This document shows positions 22,109-33,391 of a stretch of DNA of 64,000 nucleotides, one piece after another. The DNA comes from Puccinellia tenuiflora (Eukaryota; Streptophyta; Magnoliopsida; Poales; Poaceae): positions 1 through 64,000 of the forward strand of contig QRDG01001383.1 of the NCBI GenBank assembly GCA_012064385.1, read 5' to 3'. The stretch's first letter is position 1. Each line of letters opens with the position of its first letter. The translations under genes and the position numbers were made by a program. The notes beneath the pieces were generated by a model. It saw only the letters and a list, made by a program, of their open reading frames with translations, made no database searches and had not been told where the DNA came from.

Positions 22109-22496
22109 TGGTTGATTAAACGGTCGTAACGTTGGATTGATTCCGACAGGTGGGTCATAGACTCGTGTGCTCACTTAGTTGTGCTCATAGATTTAGATTT
22201 ACCAAGGACATGATTTTCTATTTTTTATAAGTTGAAAAAGAGGATTAATCAGAGCTCGAAAAAGAAGGCCGTGAGATATCAAGGTTGAAAAAATGAAATG
22301 ATTTTCAATTCTTTTATAAGTTGAAAAAGAGGATTAACCAGATATTAGTGTCCTATATTTAGGATATAGGTCACCAATACTGGTTGATTAAACGGTCGTA
22401 ACGTTGGATTGATTCCGACATGTGGGTCATAGACTCGTGTGCTCACTTAGTTGTGCTCATAGATTTAGATTTACCAAGGACATGATTTTCTATTTT
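22109..22496. repeat. 116-bp direct repeat within the MULE
   Basis: Copies at 22109-22224 and 22381-22496 begin TGGTTGATTAAACGGTCGTA and are nearly identical. The spacer also has an internal duplication of TTATAAGTTGAAAAAGAGGA (about 22227 and 22314). Confidence 0.9.
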
Positions 22497-22610
22497 CGAT
22501 ACAATTTTTGATTCAAATACAAACTTCGATACAATTTTTGATTCAAATACAAACTTCGATACAATTTGATATGATTCAAATACAAACTTCGATACAATTT
22601 CAAATATAAA
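22495..22610. repeat. 30-bp tandem array
   Basis: Units start TTCGATACAATTTTTGATTC at 22495 and 22525, then at 22555 (with a small insertion) and 22588 (partial). The array directly follows the second 116-bp repeat. Confidence 0.9.
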
Positions 22611-22962
22611 TTTGGAAACATGCGATCTAAGCCCTAACCCTAACCCCGGCCAGGAGCTCTGGGATCACCCCTTGTTCAAGTGGCCGTTTTGGGCAACGAT
22701 CGCTATGTGTCAACCAATGGACGATGAGGCCGGCGACGCTCACCGGCCTTGCCTTCCATGGAATAAAACCAGACTCGGAGGCTTTCCTGGTGCACTGATC
22801 GAGCTACTGCTCACTTATAAGGTGAAGTGCTCATCACAATACATCTCTTGGAAAACAGGGTTGAAATCTCCGGCTACGTCGATATTAATGACCGACGCGG
22901 CTTGTGGAGAAACCACTGCTTGCCTAGAATCCTGAAAGCCCTCAGTCTGGCCGTTATCGATA

Positions 22963-23550
22963 TTAACAACCGGTGCAGGTCGGAGGTGGTGCTGCCTCCT
23001 CATCATCGGACGACTCCACGGGAGCCGGCTCGGACGGCTCGTCGTCAGTGCGGCTGGTGGTGGCGAAGCTGTGGAGGCGGCGGGCGTGCTCGGATCGCAC
23101 GATGTAGTCCCAGTAGGGCGCCGACGCGTTGAACGGAGGCACGCGGCTCCGCTCCTCCTCCGTCACTGCGCCGCCGGCGTCCGAGTCCCACATCGCCCGG
23201 ATGTAGTCCAGCCTTGCCTGGCCGGTGAGGGGCGGCGCAACCGGGATGTTGTCGATGTTGACCAGCCAGCCGTCCGGCAGGCGACGGTCGGCGGGCAGAG
23301 GGAGGTAGTCGCGCACGAGCTGCTACGCCTCCTCCACCCCCGCAGGACGAACGTCGTCCCATGACGGTGGAGGAGGCGGAGCAGCTCGTGGTGGTTGCGT
23401 ACCCGCAGCCCTAGCCGCCGCAATCCGGATCCCCTGGATCCGGCGTCGCTCGTTCGAACGTTGGCACCGGAGCAATGAAGCCGCGTCAAGGCGGCAGCAT
23501 CGCTCGTGGTCCTCCTCCGTCGGCTGGTAACCTGGCCCGCGGCGGTGCAT
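22963..23550 (-). pseudogene. uncharacterised ORF with one in-frame stop, inside the MULE
   Basis: On the minus strand a GC-rich frame starts at ATG 23550 (MHRRGPGYQPTEEDHERCCR) and continues to TGA at 22963. It is broken only by TAG at 23323-23325, about 195 codons in all. The C-terminal half contains LPADRRLPDGWLVNIDNIPV, YIRAMWDSD and APYWDYIVRSEHARRLHSF, ending in an acidic, serine-rich tail. A TTTAAAAAGG sequence about 95 bases upstream could be a TATA box. I do not recognise the family. Its codon use and GC content differ from the A/T-rich surroundings, which suits a captured host gene or an accessory transposon gene. Confidence 0.5.
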
Positions 23551-24896
23551 CCTGGTTGTGCGAGTGGCGAGTGGACGGAGAGGGAGAGGGAGAGGAGCGG
23601 TGCGGTGGTGGTGTGTGTGAGGAGAGGTCCCGTGGTGGCCTTTTTAAAGCCGGTCCAAGGAGCGTAGCGGCCGTCGCCATTAACGCCAAGACGGCATGCA
23701 TTCCTGATGTCGGAGTTGATGGGAGAATCTTCTTATGTATCCTTAGTGCGTTCTCCTCTCCCTCAACTATGCCAACAAGTACTCTTGATACCCTGAAAGG
23801 AAGATAATATATTAGGGATAGGTTGAGCCTCCAAGTGCAGAGTATGTAGAAGTGGAAGCTTTTTCCCCAAGAGGGTGACTCGAGGGTTTAATATCGAACT
23901 CTCGGGGAATCAGTAGTGGGGATTTTATCTTCTTGTCCTTCTCTAGATTTCCTGCAAACAAAGTAGATTGCTTTGTGCCCTCAACCTCACCAAGTGGTTG
24001 TCAAGCACAAGGTGTGAGAATGATATTAAGATAATAATGGATGCAAAACAGTAAATAAATATGCAATGGTGGTAAGTAAATATGCAAGGATGATAGTAAT
24101 GATGATGGATGATATTTTTGGGGTTTTTATATGTGAATGCAAGAAGTAAAAGTGTTTTTGTATTTTCTGATTTTAAAATGGCTGAATGTAGATGATGCTT
24201 AAAAGTGGTTGGAAAGTTGTTTCTTATGATTAAAAATGGACCGGGGTTCATGGTTTCACAAATGCACTCTCTCTTTAATATAGTGTGGCAAATAAGTAGA
24301 CATAGGATTAACATATGAGATTGCAAACAAGTTTAATGACATGTTACTAATTATATGGGCATCACGTCCTAACATAGAGACCTTTTGATTATTAGTCTCA
24401 CTTATACTCCACCAAGATGTGAACTAAATCATACACCTCAGTAATAAAGATGACTCAGAGTATAGCTTTAAGATTAATGACATGAAGTGAAAATAAACAC
24501 ATGTTGGATCTAGTCTTAGGTAGAGGCTTGTCACTCCTCACACCTTGCAACATGGTATTTTGGTTTATCCCTAGTGAGGCAACAAAGTAACACCCAATGG
24601 ATCATGATATTAAGTTGTCAGCTTATCACATCACCACCCCCGTTACTCCAACTAATGCACACGTTCCCCCACACACGCTCTCATAAACATGCTTGATCAA
24701 AACAAGGATACAAGAACGGGGTACATAATATGCATCTACTTTCATAACTGAAATAAACATTGCAATCTCAAGATATATTAACTCATAGAAAGATCCACCA
24801 CAAAGGTAATACAACGATGACCGTAATCATGTTCAGCAGCTCATACGGTGCTAATTAGTGAAGCTCAAGAGAGATAGATACATATGCTACTGCCAC
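23551..24896. other. non-coding MULE interior or unrecognised retroelement remnant
   Basis: A GC-rich upstream region of the minus-strand ORF (to about 23700) is followed by A/T-rich DNA without coding potential. Text such as TTGAGCCTCCAAGTGCAGAG and the poly-purine stretches resemble untranslated retroelement leader, but no boundary is found. Confidence 0.35.
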
Positions 24897-27151
24897 TGTA
24901 ACAGCCCTAACTTGGTAATGAAAAATACCAATAATTTTTCCACTTTTTGCATTTTTGTTTGCATCATGGCATATCTCTAAATTGCTAATGTTAACAAGTA
25001 ACCAAATGGGAAACAATAAAAAGAGGGAAGCCAACCCTTCCCAAAACCTTGCTCCTTGAAATGCAACTATGGTGCAACCCCTAACCTGACAGGTGACCAT
25101 ATGGTTCAACAAGTTTCCCAAGTTCACCTTAATGCACAAGAACCAAATGGATGGGTTCCAATTGTTTCCAACTTTCTTAGGCCCTAAAATGTGGCTCAAA
25201 GCTTTTGTCTATATTTGTGAGCCATGCCACCTTGTTCAAAGGCCTAGATAAATGTATGGTGAGTTGTTTATCTTGTGGAGGAACTCCCAGAATTTTTGCA
25301 TATTTTCTGGAATTGTTTTGGTGCCCCTTTTCAAAATCTAGCCTTTTTGCCTTTTTCTGGTCGTCCGGAATGACCCGGAATTTTCCGGACCAGTCGGAAT
25401 TTTCCGGACCTTTCCGGAAAATTCCGGATGGTGCACAGTGGCGACAGGGCGCACTGGCGCCATGCCGCCACCTCCTCCGCGCCCATGCCGCACGCCGCCG
25501 TGGCAATTGGAGGGCTAGGAAGCCCGTGACCGTGCTCACCTGCCCCGCACTCCTCTCTCCTCCTCGCCCCTCCTCTTTTTCCGGATCGAGAGAAGGCTCT
25601 CGCTCCTCTCACCGCCCGCCATAGTGCCGCCGCTATCGCCGTTGATTCGCCGCCGTTGAAGCTCCCCGGGACGAACGGCCGCCGCCAACTCCTCCGCCTA
25701 GACCTCCTCTCCCTCCCCACCGGAGGAATCGAGCCGGGAGGGCCAGTACCGTCGTGTGCGTCCTCGGCCTCGTCGACCTTTGCCGCCGCACCGGAGCTGA
25801 TTCGGTCGCCGTCGACCCATCCCTCTCCGTATCGACCACACCAACGAGCTCACGGGTGAGGCCCGCGTCTTTTTTCTTCTTTTCCCCTTCCCTCTCCCTC
25901 TCGTTCGTGCTTGGGATGCTTAATTAAATTGCTAAAGGCTTGGATGAGTTGCCCTCGGGGAGGGTGGTTTGCCTCATTCTTGCCGCCTAGGCTGAGAGTG
26001 CTTTTAGCTAGAACCAAGAACCGAGCGTGCTACCATTGGTGGGTGTATGGGTGCCTTACTGACCAAATAACTTGTGCGGGCGTATCCAAGGGTCCTCTAG
26101 TTTGCTATTTCCATTTGCCGTGTGTGTGAGCGGAAAAAGAAATGATGAGGATGGTGGTGTTTAGGATGTGGCGATGGGGCAGGGGCTGAGGCTGGGTAAA
26201 CTTGCCCTGTGGCCACAGATGACTCTTGGATAGTCTCACGCGAGGTAAAGGTTTAACCGCGCCTGCTTGCCGGCCTTCCCCGGAAGAGGGCCAACTAGGT
26301 GAGCCGGACGGTACCAATGGGTAAAATAGTACACCCCTGCAGGGTTAAATCTTTTCGAAAAGCCGTGTCCACGGTTATGGACAAACTCTTGGGAAAGGCG
26401 GATTAGCTCATAGATAACTTTAACCTAATTGATATGGCAGCTAAAGGTTGCATAATCAACATGAGATAAAGGTTCATTTCCTCGAGGGTGATTCGAGGGA
26501 GTGCCTTTGGTGGAGATGAGAGATGGTTGTGGTTACAAGTAGGTTCGCCGAGAACCGAAGAGGAAAATGTTACTCTCTTATCCCGTTTTATGAAAAATAT
26601 TCTGAATAGACGATGCCTTGTGTCTTTATGTCTTTTATTGAAAAAACTGGCTTTATGCAAAAACAAGTACACATACAGCTTTAGAGCCTCCGTCAGTCAT
26701 TGGGCCTATATCGCCCTACTAAACTTGCGAGTACATCGTACTCAGTCTCTCTTTGCTGCCTCTATGATTTTGTATTTCAGAGGAGGACGACACCGAGCAG
26801 CTAGGTGGGTTCTTCGTTGACGTCGACTACTAGTCTGGGGTTCCCAGGTGGCAGCTTGGGACCGTGGAACAAGCTGGCTTGGGTGATGTTTATTTGTAGG
26901 CCTCTTAGACCCTATATTTGCTTCTTGTTGTTAGACAACACTACCCGTTTCCGCTTGTTGACTTGTTGGATCTGTGATCCTTTTTGTCATGTAATTTGTA
27001 TTCTTCTCATTATATGAGTTGCTATGTGTTTTGTGTCGTAGAGTCATGCAATGTGCCAGTTTGTTCCACATGTCTCGATCTCTGTGTTATACCTTGATGG
27101 TTGTGCCAAATCCATAGCCTCTGTGTATAATTTCGGGGTCGGGGCGCTACA
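24897..27151 (+). repeat. Gypsy-type LTR nested in the MULE
   Basis: Starts TGTAACAGCCCTAACTTGG and ends GGGGCGCTACA (TGTA...TACA), 2255 bp. A Met-type primer site follows immediately: TTGGTATCAAAGC at 27154-27166. It is therefore a 5' LTR whose internal region was lost, since recognisable sequence switches to another LTR within about 20 bases. A cluster of GGAATTTTCC/TTCCGGA motifs lies at 25370-25436. No matching 3' LTR is in the window. Confidence 0.75.
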
Positions 27152-27172
27152 AGTTGGTATCAAAGCAGGCGG

Positions 27173-27725
27173 AGATGTCGATGGAGAAGAAGGAGACCTC
27201 TCCGGCAGCGCTCCGCCGGAGTCCCCCCCCTCCAATCTGCAGCCTTCTGGTCTCTGTTTCTTGTTTCTCTCGTGTGGCGGCTCTCTCGTCGAAGAATGTC
27301 GGGGGGCTCTTTTTATAGGCGTTTTTAGGTCACCAGGAAGCTTCCGGGTGAAGGATCGACGCAAACGGGGCCACGGGGGCTGAAATAGGTGGGCCCACGT
27401 GGCCTGGTACTGTAGCCGCGTGGGGCACCCCCTTTTGCCCCTCCGGCCTCCGTTCGCCTGCTTCTTTTGCTCCTAGGTCTTCCTCCTTCCAAAATAATGA
27501 TCCCCGTAAATTTATAGCTCATTATGACGTGGTTAAGGCCCTGAAACAAATAGGGAAAGAAATAGGGGTTTTCTGCCTGTGCAGGATTAATTCCATAAAA
27601 AGGGGAAATCATTATTAATTACCAAAAATCATTAAATAACAGTAATATACCCCTTATATGATGCAGATATGAATGGAATATAATTATTATAGTGCAAAGT
27701 TCATGTATGCATTTTACATGCATCA
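27173..27725 (-). repeat. LTR fragment on minus strand
   Basis: Read on the minus strand it starts TGATGCATGTAAAATGCATA at 27725. It has a clear TATA box (CGCCTATAAAAAGAGCC, about 27325-27309) and a GC-rich leader that stops abruptly near 27173, beside the primer site of the neighbouring Gypsy LTR. This is a truncated LTR of a second element. Confidence 0.6.
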
Positions 27726-28189
27726 ATTCCGCCGCGTGGCCTCTGCGGCGCTGCTACGAGGCGACGGTTCACTGCGCCGCCCAACTAGCCACTGAAATGA
27801 TGCGCCACCTGACGGCCCATGCAACGATGCGATGACTCGCCACTGAAACGATGAGGTGCCTGCATGGTCATGCATGCAACGGGCGGCTGCGTGGAGGCGA
27901 GCACACACGAAGGACACGAAGTCAGACGCGCGTACGCTTGTTCCATGCACCGCGTCATTCTAGGTCGCCGGATCTTATTGAACGGCTTAGATCGAACCAG
28001 CGAGCCGATCCAAACCCCATCTATCCAGCCAATCAGCGCATCACATGCCCACAAGCCAATCAAATTGCAGAACGAGCGCACACGCGGATCGGCGCGTCAC
28101 CTGCGCACACGCGGATCGGCGTGTCTGATCCCAACCGTTCACTCACCAGCGATCAACGGTTCGGAAGCGGGAGGGGTTTCGGATGGGGT

Positions 28190-28275
28190 TTCCGGGGTTT
28201 AGGGTTAGGGATTTCGGGGTTTTCGAGGTTTTTGGGGGTTAGGGTTAGGGCTAGGGTTTCACTGAGCTAGGGTTG
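28190..28275. repeat. degenerate telomere-like (TTTAGGG-type) stretch
   Basis: GGTTTAGGGTTAGGGATTTC, GGGGGTTAGGGTTAGGGC and TAGGGTTTC occur together over about 85 bases, mixed with GGGGTTTTCGAGG. Only a few units match the plant telomere repeat. Confidence 0.6.
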
Positions 28276-28299
28276 AGCATAACTAATTAAAAAATAAAA

Positions 28300-29230
28300 A
28301 AATAAAAAACTTTGCACATTGTCGTATTATGCAACTAAGTTGCTATAAAAAATATAAAAATTGGATTTTGAGTCGGTCAACGTTTTTTGAGAGGTTTGAC
28401 CAAACATTAAAATGAGCACAAATAATTCGAAAAAAATCGTAAAAATGTGAAATCAACGCACATTGTCGTATTATGTGACATAGTTATGACATAAAATAAT
28501 AAACTTGGTTTATGTGTATTTTCATGAGAAAACCTTCACACAAATGACTTACCACGATCGATGTTGCAGAGAGTTGAACTCAAGTGAGAGGGTTTAGAGT
28601 TATGAAAAATCAAAAAAATCAATAAAATTGCCAGAGCTTCATTTCAGAATGACAAACAAAGAATCTGCACTTAGTTTTTCATTTTCACATTTTAAACTTG
28701 TTTTGGAAACGGTCAAAGTGGGTTTGACCAAACATTCAAATGAGCACAAATAATTCAAAAACAAATCCAAAAAATGGAAAACCAGCGCGCATTGTCGTAT
28801 TATGTGACATAGTTACGATATAAAATAATAAACTTGGTATATGTGTATTTTCATGAGAAAACCTTCACATAAATGACTTACCACGATCGATGTTGCAGAG
28901 AGTTCAACTCAAAGTGAGGAGAAGTGGTTTTGGATTTGGAACATGAAATTTTCTAAAACCTCACCAAAGCTTCATTTTCGAGTGACTAAGAAGGATCCAG
29001 GCTTAGTTTTTCATTTTCATGTTTCAAACTTGTTTAAATGTTGGTCAAACTTAGGTTTGACCAAAATTGAAATGAGCATAAAAAATTCAAAAAAAATCAA
29101 AAAAATGAAAAACCAACGCACATAGTCTTATAATGTCATATACTAACGATTCAAGTTGATAAACAAGGTCTACATACATTCACGAAAATTAATGCATCTT
29201 GGCATCTCAAACTCCGTCGCATTCAAATGA
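28300..29230. repeat. three tandem copies of a 330-bp unit in the MULE
   Basis: The anchor TTTGACCAAA(C/A) followed by AAATGAGCA(C/T)AAA occurs at 28395, 28723 and 29056 (periods 328 and 333). Each unit also contains GCACATTGTCGTATTATG or CACATAGTCTTATAATG and GAGAAAACCTTCACA-type blocks. A partial fourth copy begins near 29217. No coding sequence is seen. Confidence 0.88.
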
Positions 29231-29741
29231 GCATAAAAAATTCAAAAAAAAAACCACCTCACATAGTCTATATATATGGAATAGATGTGTAGGTAAGTTA
29301 TTTGGCTGATTTAGACAAGGTCGAAAAAAACCTTGCTTAGAAATGAGGCCATTTACCCTACCTTTGAAGCTCTTTTTTAGAACATTTTTGATGAATGTGA
29401 GTTTACTTCGCAAAAGGGCTCGGATTGATGACCAAGTTAGAACAAGCAAGTTCACCATAGTTTGGAAAGCATTGCAACATCCAAATAGCATGTCAATTTT
29501 TAAGTTTGGATCAAATTTGAAGTTTGGTTCACATATTTCAATCACTCACCCATTTGGCCCTCATTTTGACATGACTTGCTCAAAACATGTACCATCATCA
29601 TCCAAACACCATTAAAACATAGTTGTAGCATAGGTCCAACATCACTCAACATAATACAACATCATTCATAATGTTTCATAAATTCTACTTGGTTCCAACT
29701 CAATCTACAAAGCGCGTCGGGGCTTCTTTTTTATCCATGTG

Positions 29742-29850
29742 CTACTTGCCACCACTGTGCTCCTTGTGCTTCTTGTGCTTCTTGCCACCATTGTGCTCCT
29801 TGTGACCCTTGCCACCATTGTGCTCCTTGTGACCCTTGTGCTCATTGCTT
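29742..29850. repeat. short GTGCTCCTTGTG-type minisatellite
   Basis: Variants of GTGCTCCTTGTGACCCTTGC and CCACCATTGTGCTCCTTGTG repeat over about 100 bases. On the minus strand one frame reads HKEHNGGKGHKEHNGGKKHK, but the splice frame of the transposase does not use it. Confidence 0.65.
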
Positions 29851-32677
29851 ATTCTCTTCTCCTTTTGGCAGTCTTCTTCGAACCTACCACGGAGCTGTAC
29901 AAAACATAAAGGGCAGTGAGATAATGTCAAGTGATAAATGTACTAGTATTGGCAAGATTGACATACCTAGCAGAACTCACAACCACAGAATGTTGTGAAC
30001 CATCATTTGGAGCCTCATCTGGAGCATCATTTGGAGCCTCATGATCAAAATCATTTGGAGCATCATTTGGAGCCTCATGATCAAAATCATTTGGAGCATC
30101 ATTTGGAGCCACATGGTCATCATCATTTGGAGCCTCATGATCAAAATCATTTGGAGCATCATTTGGAGCCACATGGTCATCATCATTTGGATCATCATTT
30201 TCAGATGGGTCCTTTTCAGATTATGTTCCAACCGGCTGCTGATCATCATCATTTTCATCGAAACACTCTCCGAACGCTGGATCTACTGCGTTATCACAAT
30301 ACCTACCGAAATGACCAGACCCACCACACCTTGTGCACTTGCGCTTCCTCGCTCCAAGTACAGCTCCTTCGCTGCGAGTTCTGTATCGACTCTTCCTCGG
30401 TCTACCTGTTGCTCTCTTCAGAACTGGAGCACAAAGCTTGAATCCAGGGTCCACTACATCACAGTGATGTTTTCCCTCCAAAGCATGTAAAGCAAGTGCA
30501 TATGTGTCTTTGAACCTTGCAACAGAGTAGTACTCATGCACATATTGCTGTAGGTTCCCTGCTAGACCTGACAGAGTGGTGATGAAAAACAATGCATGAA
30601 TGCATGGCAACCCAGCTATCTGCCATTGCCTACAACTGCAAGTTCTAGATTCTAAATCCACTAGATATTTCCATTCCCTCTTATCTTTATCCAAAAATGA
30701 TACCACTGCTTTGGTAGCCGAGCAAAGTTTCATTTCCATGTCCAAGCCTTGAGTTTTTTGCTTCAATTCATTCAACACGGCCGGGATCACAATGTGGCCC
30801 ATGAATTTTGCCTTGGCTATTCCTGCACGAAAATGAAACTTCTGCATGTATTCTATTCTTATCTTGTCAAGCAAATCCACCATATAAAGACCCTTTAGTT
30901 TTTGGATCGTTGAGTTGAAAGACTCTGCAAAATTATTGTGCACATAGTCAACTTTGTTTAGTTCACTGAATTGGCTTCTGGCCCATAACTTGGAGTGGTG
31001 TGTTTCCAAGTATTCCTGCACTTTGTCATTCTTGTATAACTGCCTCATGTGATAGTTGTGCTTCTTAACACTGCAAGTCAAAGATGCTGGCCATAAATTG
31101 TCGCTATACAACTTTCCTTTGAATTTCTTCACAAAATTTGCAGCAAGGTGACGCATGCATTCCCTATGCTCTACTCCAGGGAACACATTGTCCATGGCCA
31201 CTTCTAAACCCTTGCAGGCATCAGTATGAATTACCAACCCATTGGGATGTCCAATAGCCCCGTGCAGATTCTGAAAAAACCAAGTCCGGCTCTCCTCAGA
31301 CTCTGTCTCCAGCACACCATATGAAACTGGAAATACGAAACTGTGTGCATCAACTGCACAAGCTGCCACTAACTGTCCTTTAAACCTCCCTGTCAGAAAA
31401 GTAGCATCAACAGCCAAATACGGCCTGCAGCCTACCAAAGAAACCCTGGCGACATGCCACAAAGCTGACAAAAACCCTCCTAAAGCATTCCTTGGTCCTT
31501 CTCACTCCCTTCAATGTGTACTCCACCGTGTGGTGGTCAATTTCTACAATACTACCTGGGCTGGTCCTCTCCACTTCAGCTTTGAATGAATACAACAATT
31601 CAAAACTTTCCTGCCAGTTACCATAAATAGAATCCATAGCATGATTTTTACCATTGAACACCCTCATGTATGGTAAATCTATCTTCAACTTTTCTTTGAT
31701 GTTCTTCATCAATTGCTTTGTACCTATTTGATTGTCTTCTGTCACCCACTTCTTTACTTCTTCAGCCACCCATCTTGACTTGGCTCTAGTGATTGTTTCC
31801 TTCCTAAGTGTTGATTCCTGGCATGTGTGCCTAAATGGGTTCACTTTGACCTGAATATTCGTGCTATTTCACATTTTAGATGCGTGCATCCTCCATGGAC
31901 AATTCTCAGCCGGACAGTGCACTCTGTAACGAATTTTATCGCTCTTGACAACTTCGAATGTTCGTTCTGCCTTGATGCAGTACGTCATAAGTGCATTTCT
32001 ACACTCACTCATTGATGAAAAAATGGAACCTTCTTCCATCTGAGGGTTCTCATGGACCCATTCAATAGCTGGAACGTCTTCGTCCTCGTCCTCACCCACA
32101 GCTACATTGCCTTCGTCTACACCCACCGCGTCAGCCTCATCTTGGTTTTTAGCCCGAGATGCATATCGTAAATTCTGAACAACATCAGAATATAGCCTCT
32201 CTTCTTCATCCCCACAATTGGAGTCATCAGGCTCCACTTCAATAGGGACCCTTCTGCTGCTGCCCACGCTTGTCGAGCCAGCACGTCCTCGTGCACTACC
32301 TGAACTTTTCTGGCTGGAGCTGCGATCACGACGACATGGTGCTGCCCGGAATGGTCCAACTGCCGGCACAACCACATTATTTTGCAGCCTCACATGAAAT
32401 TTCTCTCTCTCCTTATGCTTAGCAAACATGACAGCGAGCTCTAAATCATTTGTAACTTTCACCCATTTATTTCCCCATCGTAGTATTTGAATTCCACTTC
32501 ATCATGCAAACCCCAAGGATATGGGCTGCAAATTACCTCACCAATTTGTCTAAAACTCCAATTGCAATCCATTGGCAAAGGATAATCAAAATCTCCCGCG
32601 AATTTCTTTTTATTCTTTGCATCCACGAGGTACCGGTCCCTTCTAATATTCACCAAGAAAGCAAACCGCAATTCCAT
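29849..32677 (-). pseudogene. MULE transposase (MuDR/MURA-like), multiply disrupted
   Basis: Minus-strand order: an N-terminal segment MELRFAFLVN (32677); the Mutator DNA-binding region (EEGSIFSSMSECRNALMTYC...CPWRMHASKM, to about 31872); a helical segment (TCQESTLRKETITRAKSRW...); then the catalytic core. The first aspartate is in YLAVDATFLTGRFKGQL and the second in VIHTDACKGLEVAM. A SWIM zinc finger (CSC...CIH in TCSCRQWQIAGLPCIHALFF) and a CCHC knuckle (CTRCGGSGHFGRYC) follow. Lesions: a 2-base loss near 32461, TGA at 31869-31871, one extra base near 31440, and TAA at 30221-30223. A 72-base intron (29966-29895, GTATGT donor, TACAG acceptor) would add a basic tail ending KKTAKRRRE at 29849. 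The gene points inward from the right end of the element. Confidence 0.9.
30000..30200. repeat. minisatellite in the 3' part of the transposase gene
   Basis: Units of about 36 bp (with 24-bp variants), built from CATCATTTGGAGCCTCATGA and TCAAAATCATTTGGAG, repeat about five times. In the transposase frame they encode APND, APNDFDHE and DDDHV repeats, an acidic tract that lies just after the TAA at 30221. Confidence 0.85.
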
Positions 32678-33303
32678 CCTAACCCACGAAAAGCAGAGAC
32701 GAATTCAGCACACCAATAGCAAAATCAACTAAAACCAATGGCGTCTCATGTCTAATCGAATGTTCAAATGCACAAACGAGCTCAAACTTACCACTCCGGA
32801 ACCCAGTCGTGGACGCGGCGGGTCTCCGGCCCGACGTTTGCCTCGCCAGCTACTCCGGGGTCGCTGCCGCTCGCCATTTCGCCCTGGAGTTAACCCTCTT
32901 ACTTCCTCTGCCTCGCCAGCCCCAGCGCTCCCGTCGGGCGCACGGAAGGAGCCCCTGCCGCGGGTCGAGCAGGTGGCGGGCGCAGTGGCAGAACGAGCGG
33001 GACAAGCTGGTGGTGGTGGAGCTGGTGGCGGTGGAGCACGTAACGGTGGAGCACGTTGCAGTGGAGCAGTTGGCTATATACGCGGGACGGACGCGGCGGC
33101 GCAGGTGGTGGCGGCGCAGGTGGTGGCCGTTCGGGAGCAGGGGTGGTGCACGGACAGATTGGGGGTAGGGTTCAGGTCGTTATTTTTGGCGCCGATGCGC
33201 GGTCCCACCTATAAGATGCGGACCCACTTCACTAACGCCTACAGACGGAATCCGCTTCAGACTGGCCGTTTGGCCTCGCCATAGCAGCTGCGACTGAAGT
33301 AGT

Positions 33304-33344
33304 GGCAAAACTGAGCACCATTTGGAACTAGTGGCAAAACTGAG
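33304..33344. repeat. right subterminal repeats of the MULE
   Basis: GGCAAAACTGAG at 33304-33315 and 33333-33344 are the inverted partners of the motifs near the left end, at identical distances (67 and 38 bases) from the terminus at 33382. Confidence 0.8.
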
Positions 33345-33391
33345 TCGTACCAAGCCTCTAAATGTGATCTATTAAATGTCCCTTAGCAAGA

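Larger units (their letters stand above)
20777..33382. mobile_element. 12.6 kb Mutator-like transposon (MULE)
   Basis: Inserted in the 3' LTR of element 1 with a 9-bp duplication, TTAACAAGA (20768-20776) and TTAGCAAGA (33383-33391, one mismatch). The terminal inverted repeats are degenerate, but the motif CTCAGTTTTGCC sits 38 bases inside each end (20815-20826; inverted at 33333-33344). A second copy sits 67 bases inside each end (20844-20855 as CTCAGTTTTACC; inverted at 33304-33315). It contains a plus-strand GRF zinc-finger gene at the left, a minus-strand transposase at the right, a third uncharacterised minus-strand ORF, several tandem repeats and nested LTR fragments (24897-27725). The excised site joins the LTR collinearly with the intact 5' copy. 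Confidence 0.9.

Noticed and set aside
22495..22610. Possible CRISPR-like spaced repeats
   Set aside because: Units are directly adjacent 30-bp tandem copies without unique spacers, in a plant genome.
25331..25859. GC-rich open frames on both strands
   Set aside because: They lie within the U3/R part of a Gypsy LTR and show no domain; composition explains their length.
30221..30490. Plus-strand histidine- or isoleucine-rich frames
   Set aside because: Antisense shadows of the transposase minisatellite.
32748..33284. 178-codon alanine/glycine/arginine-rich frame near the right end of the MULE
   Set aside because: GC-rich terminal region upstream of the transposase; no conserved motif and overlapping frames on the same strand are equally long.
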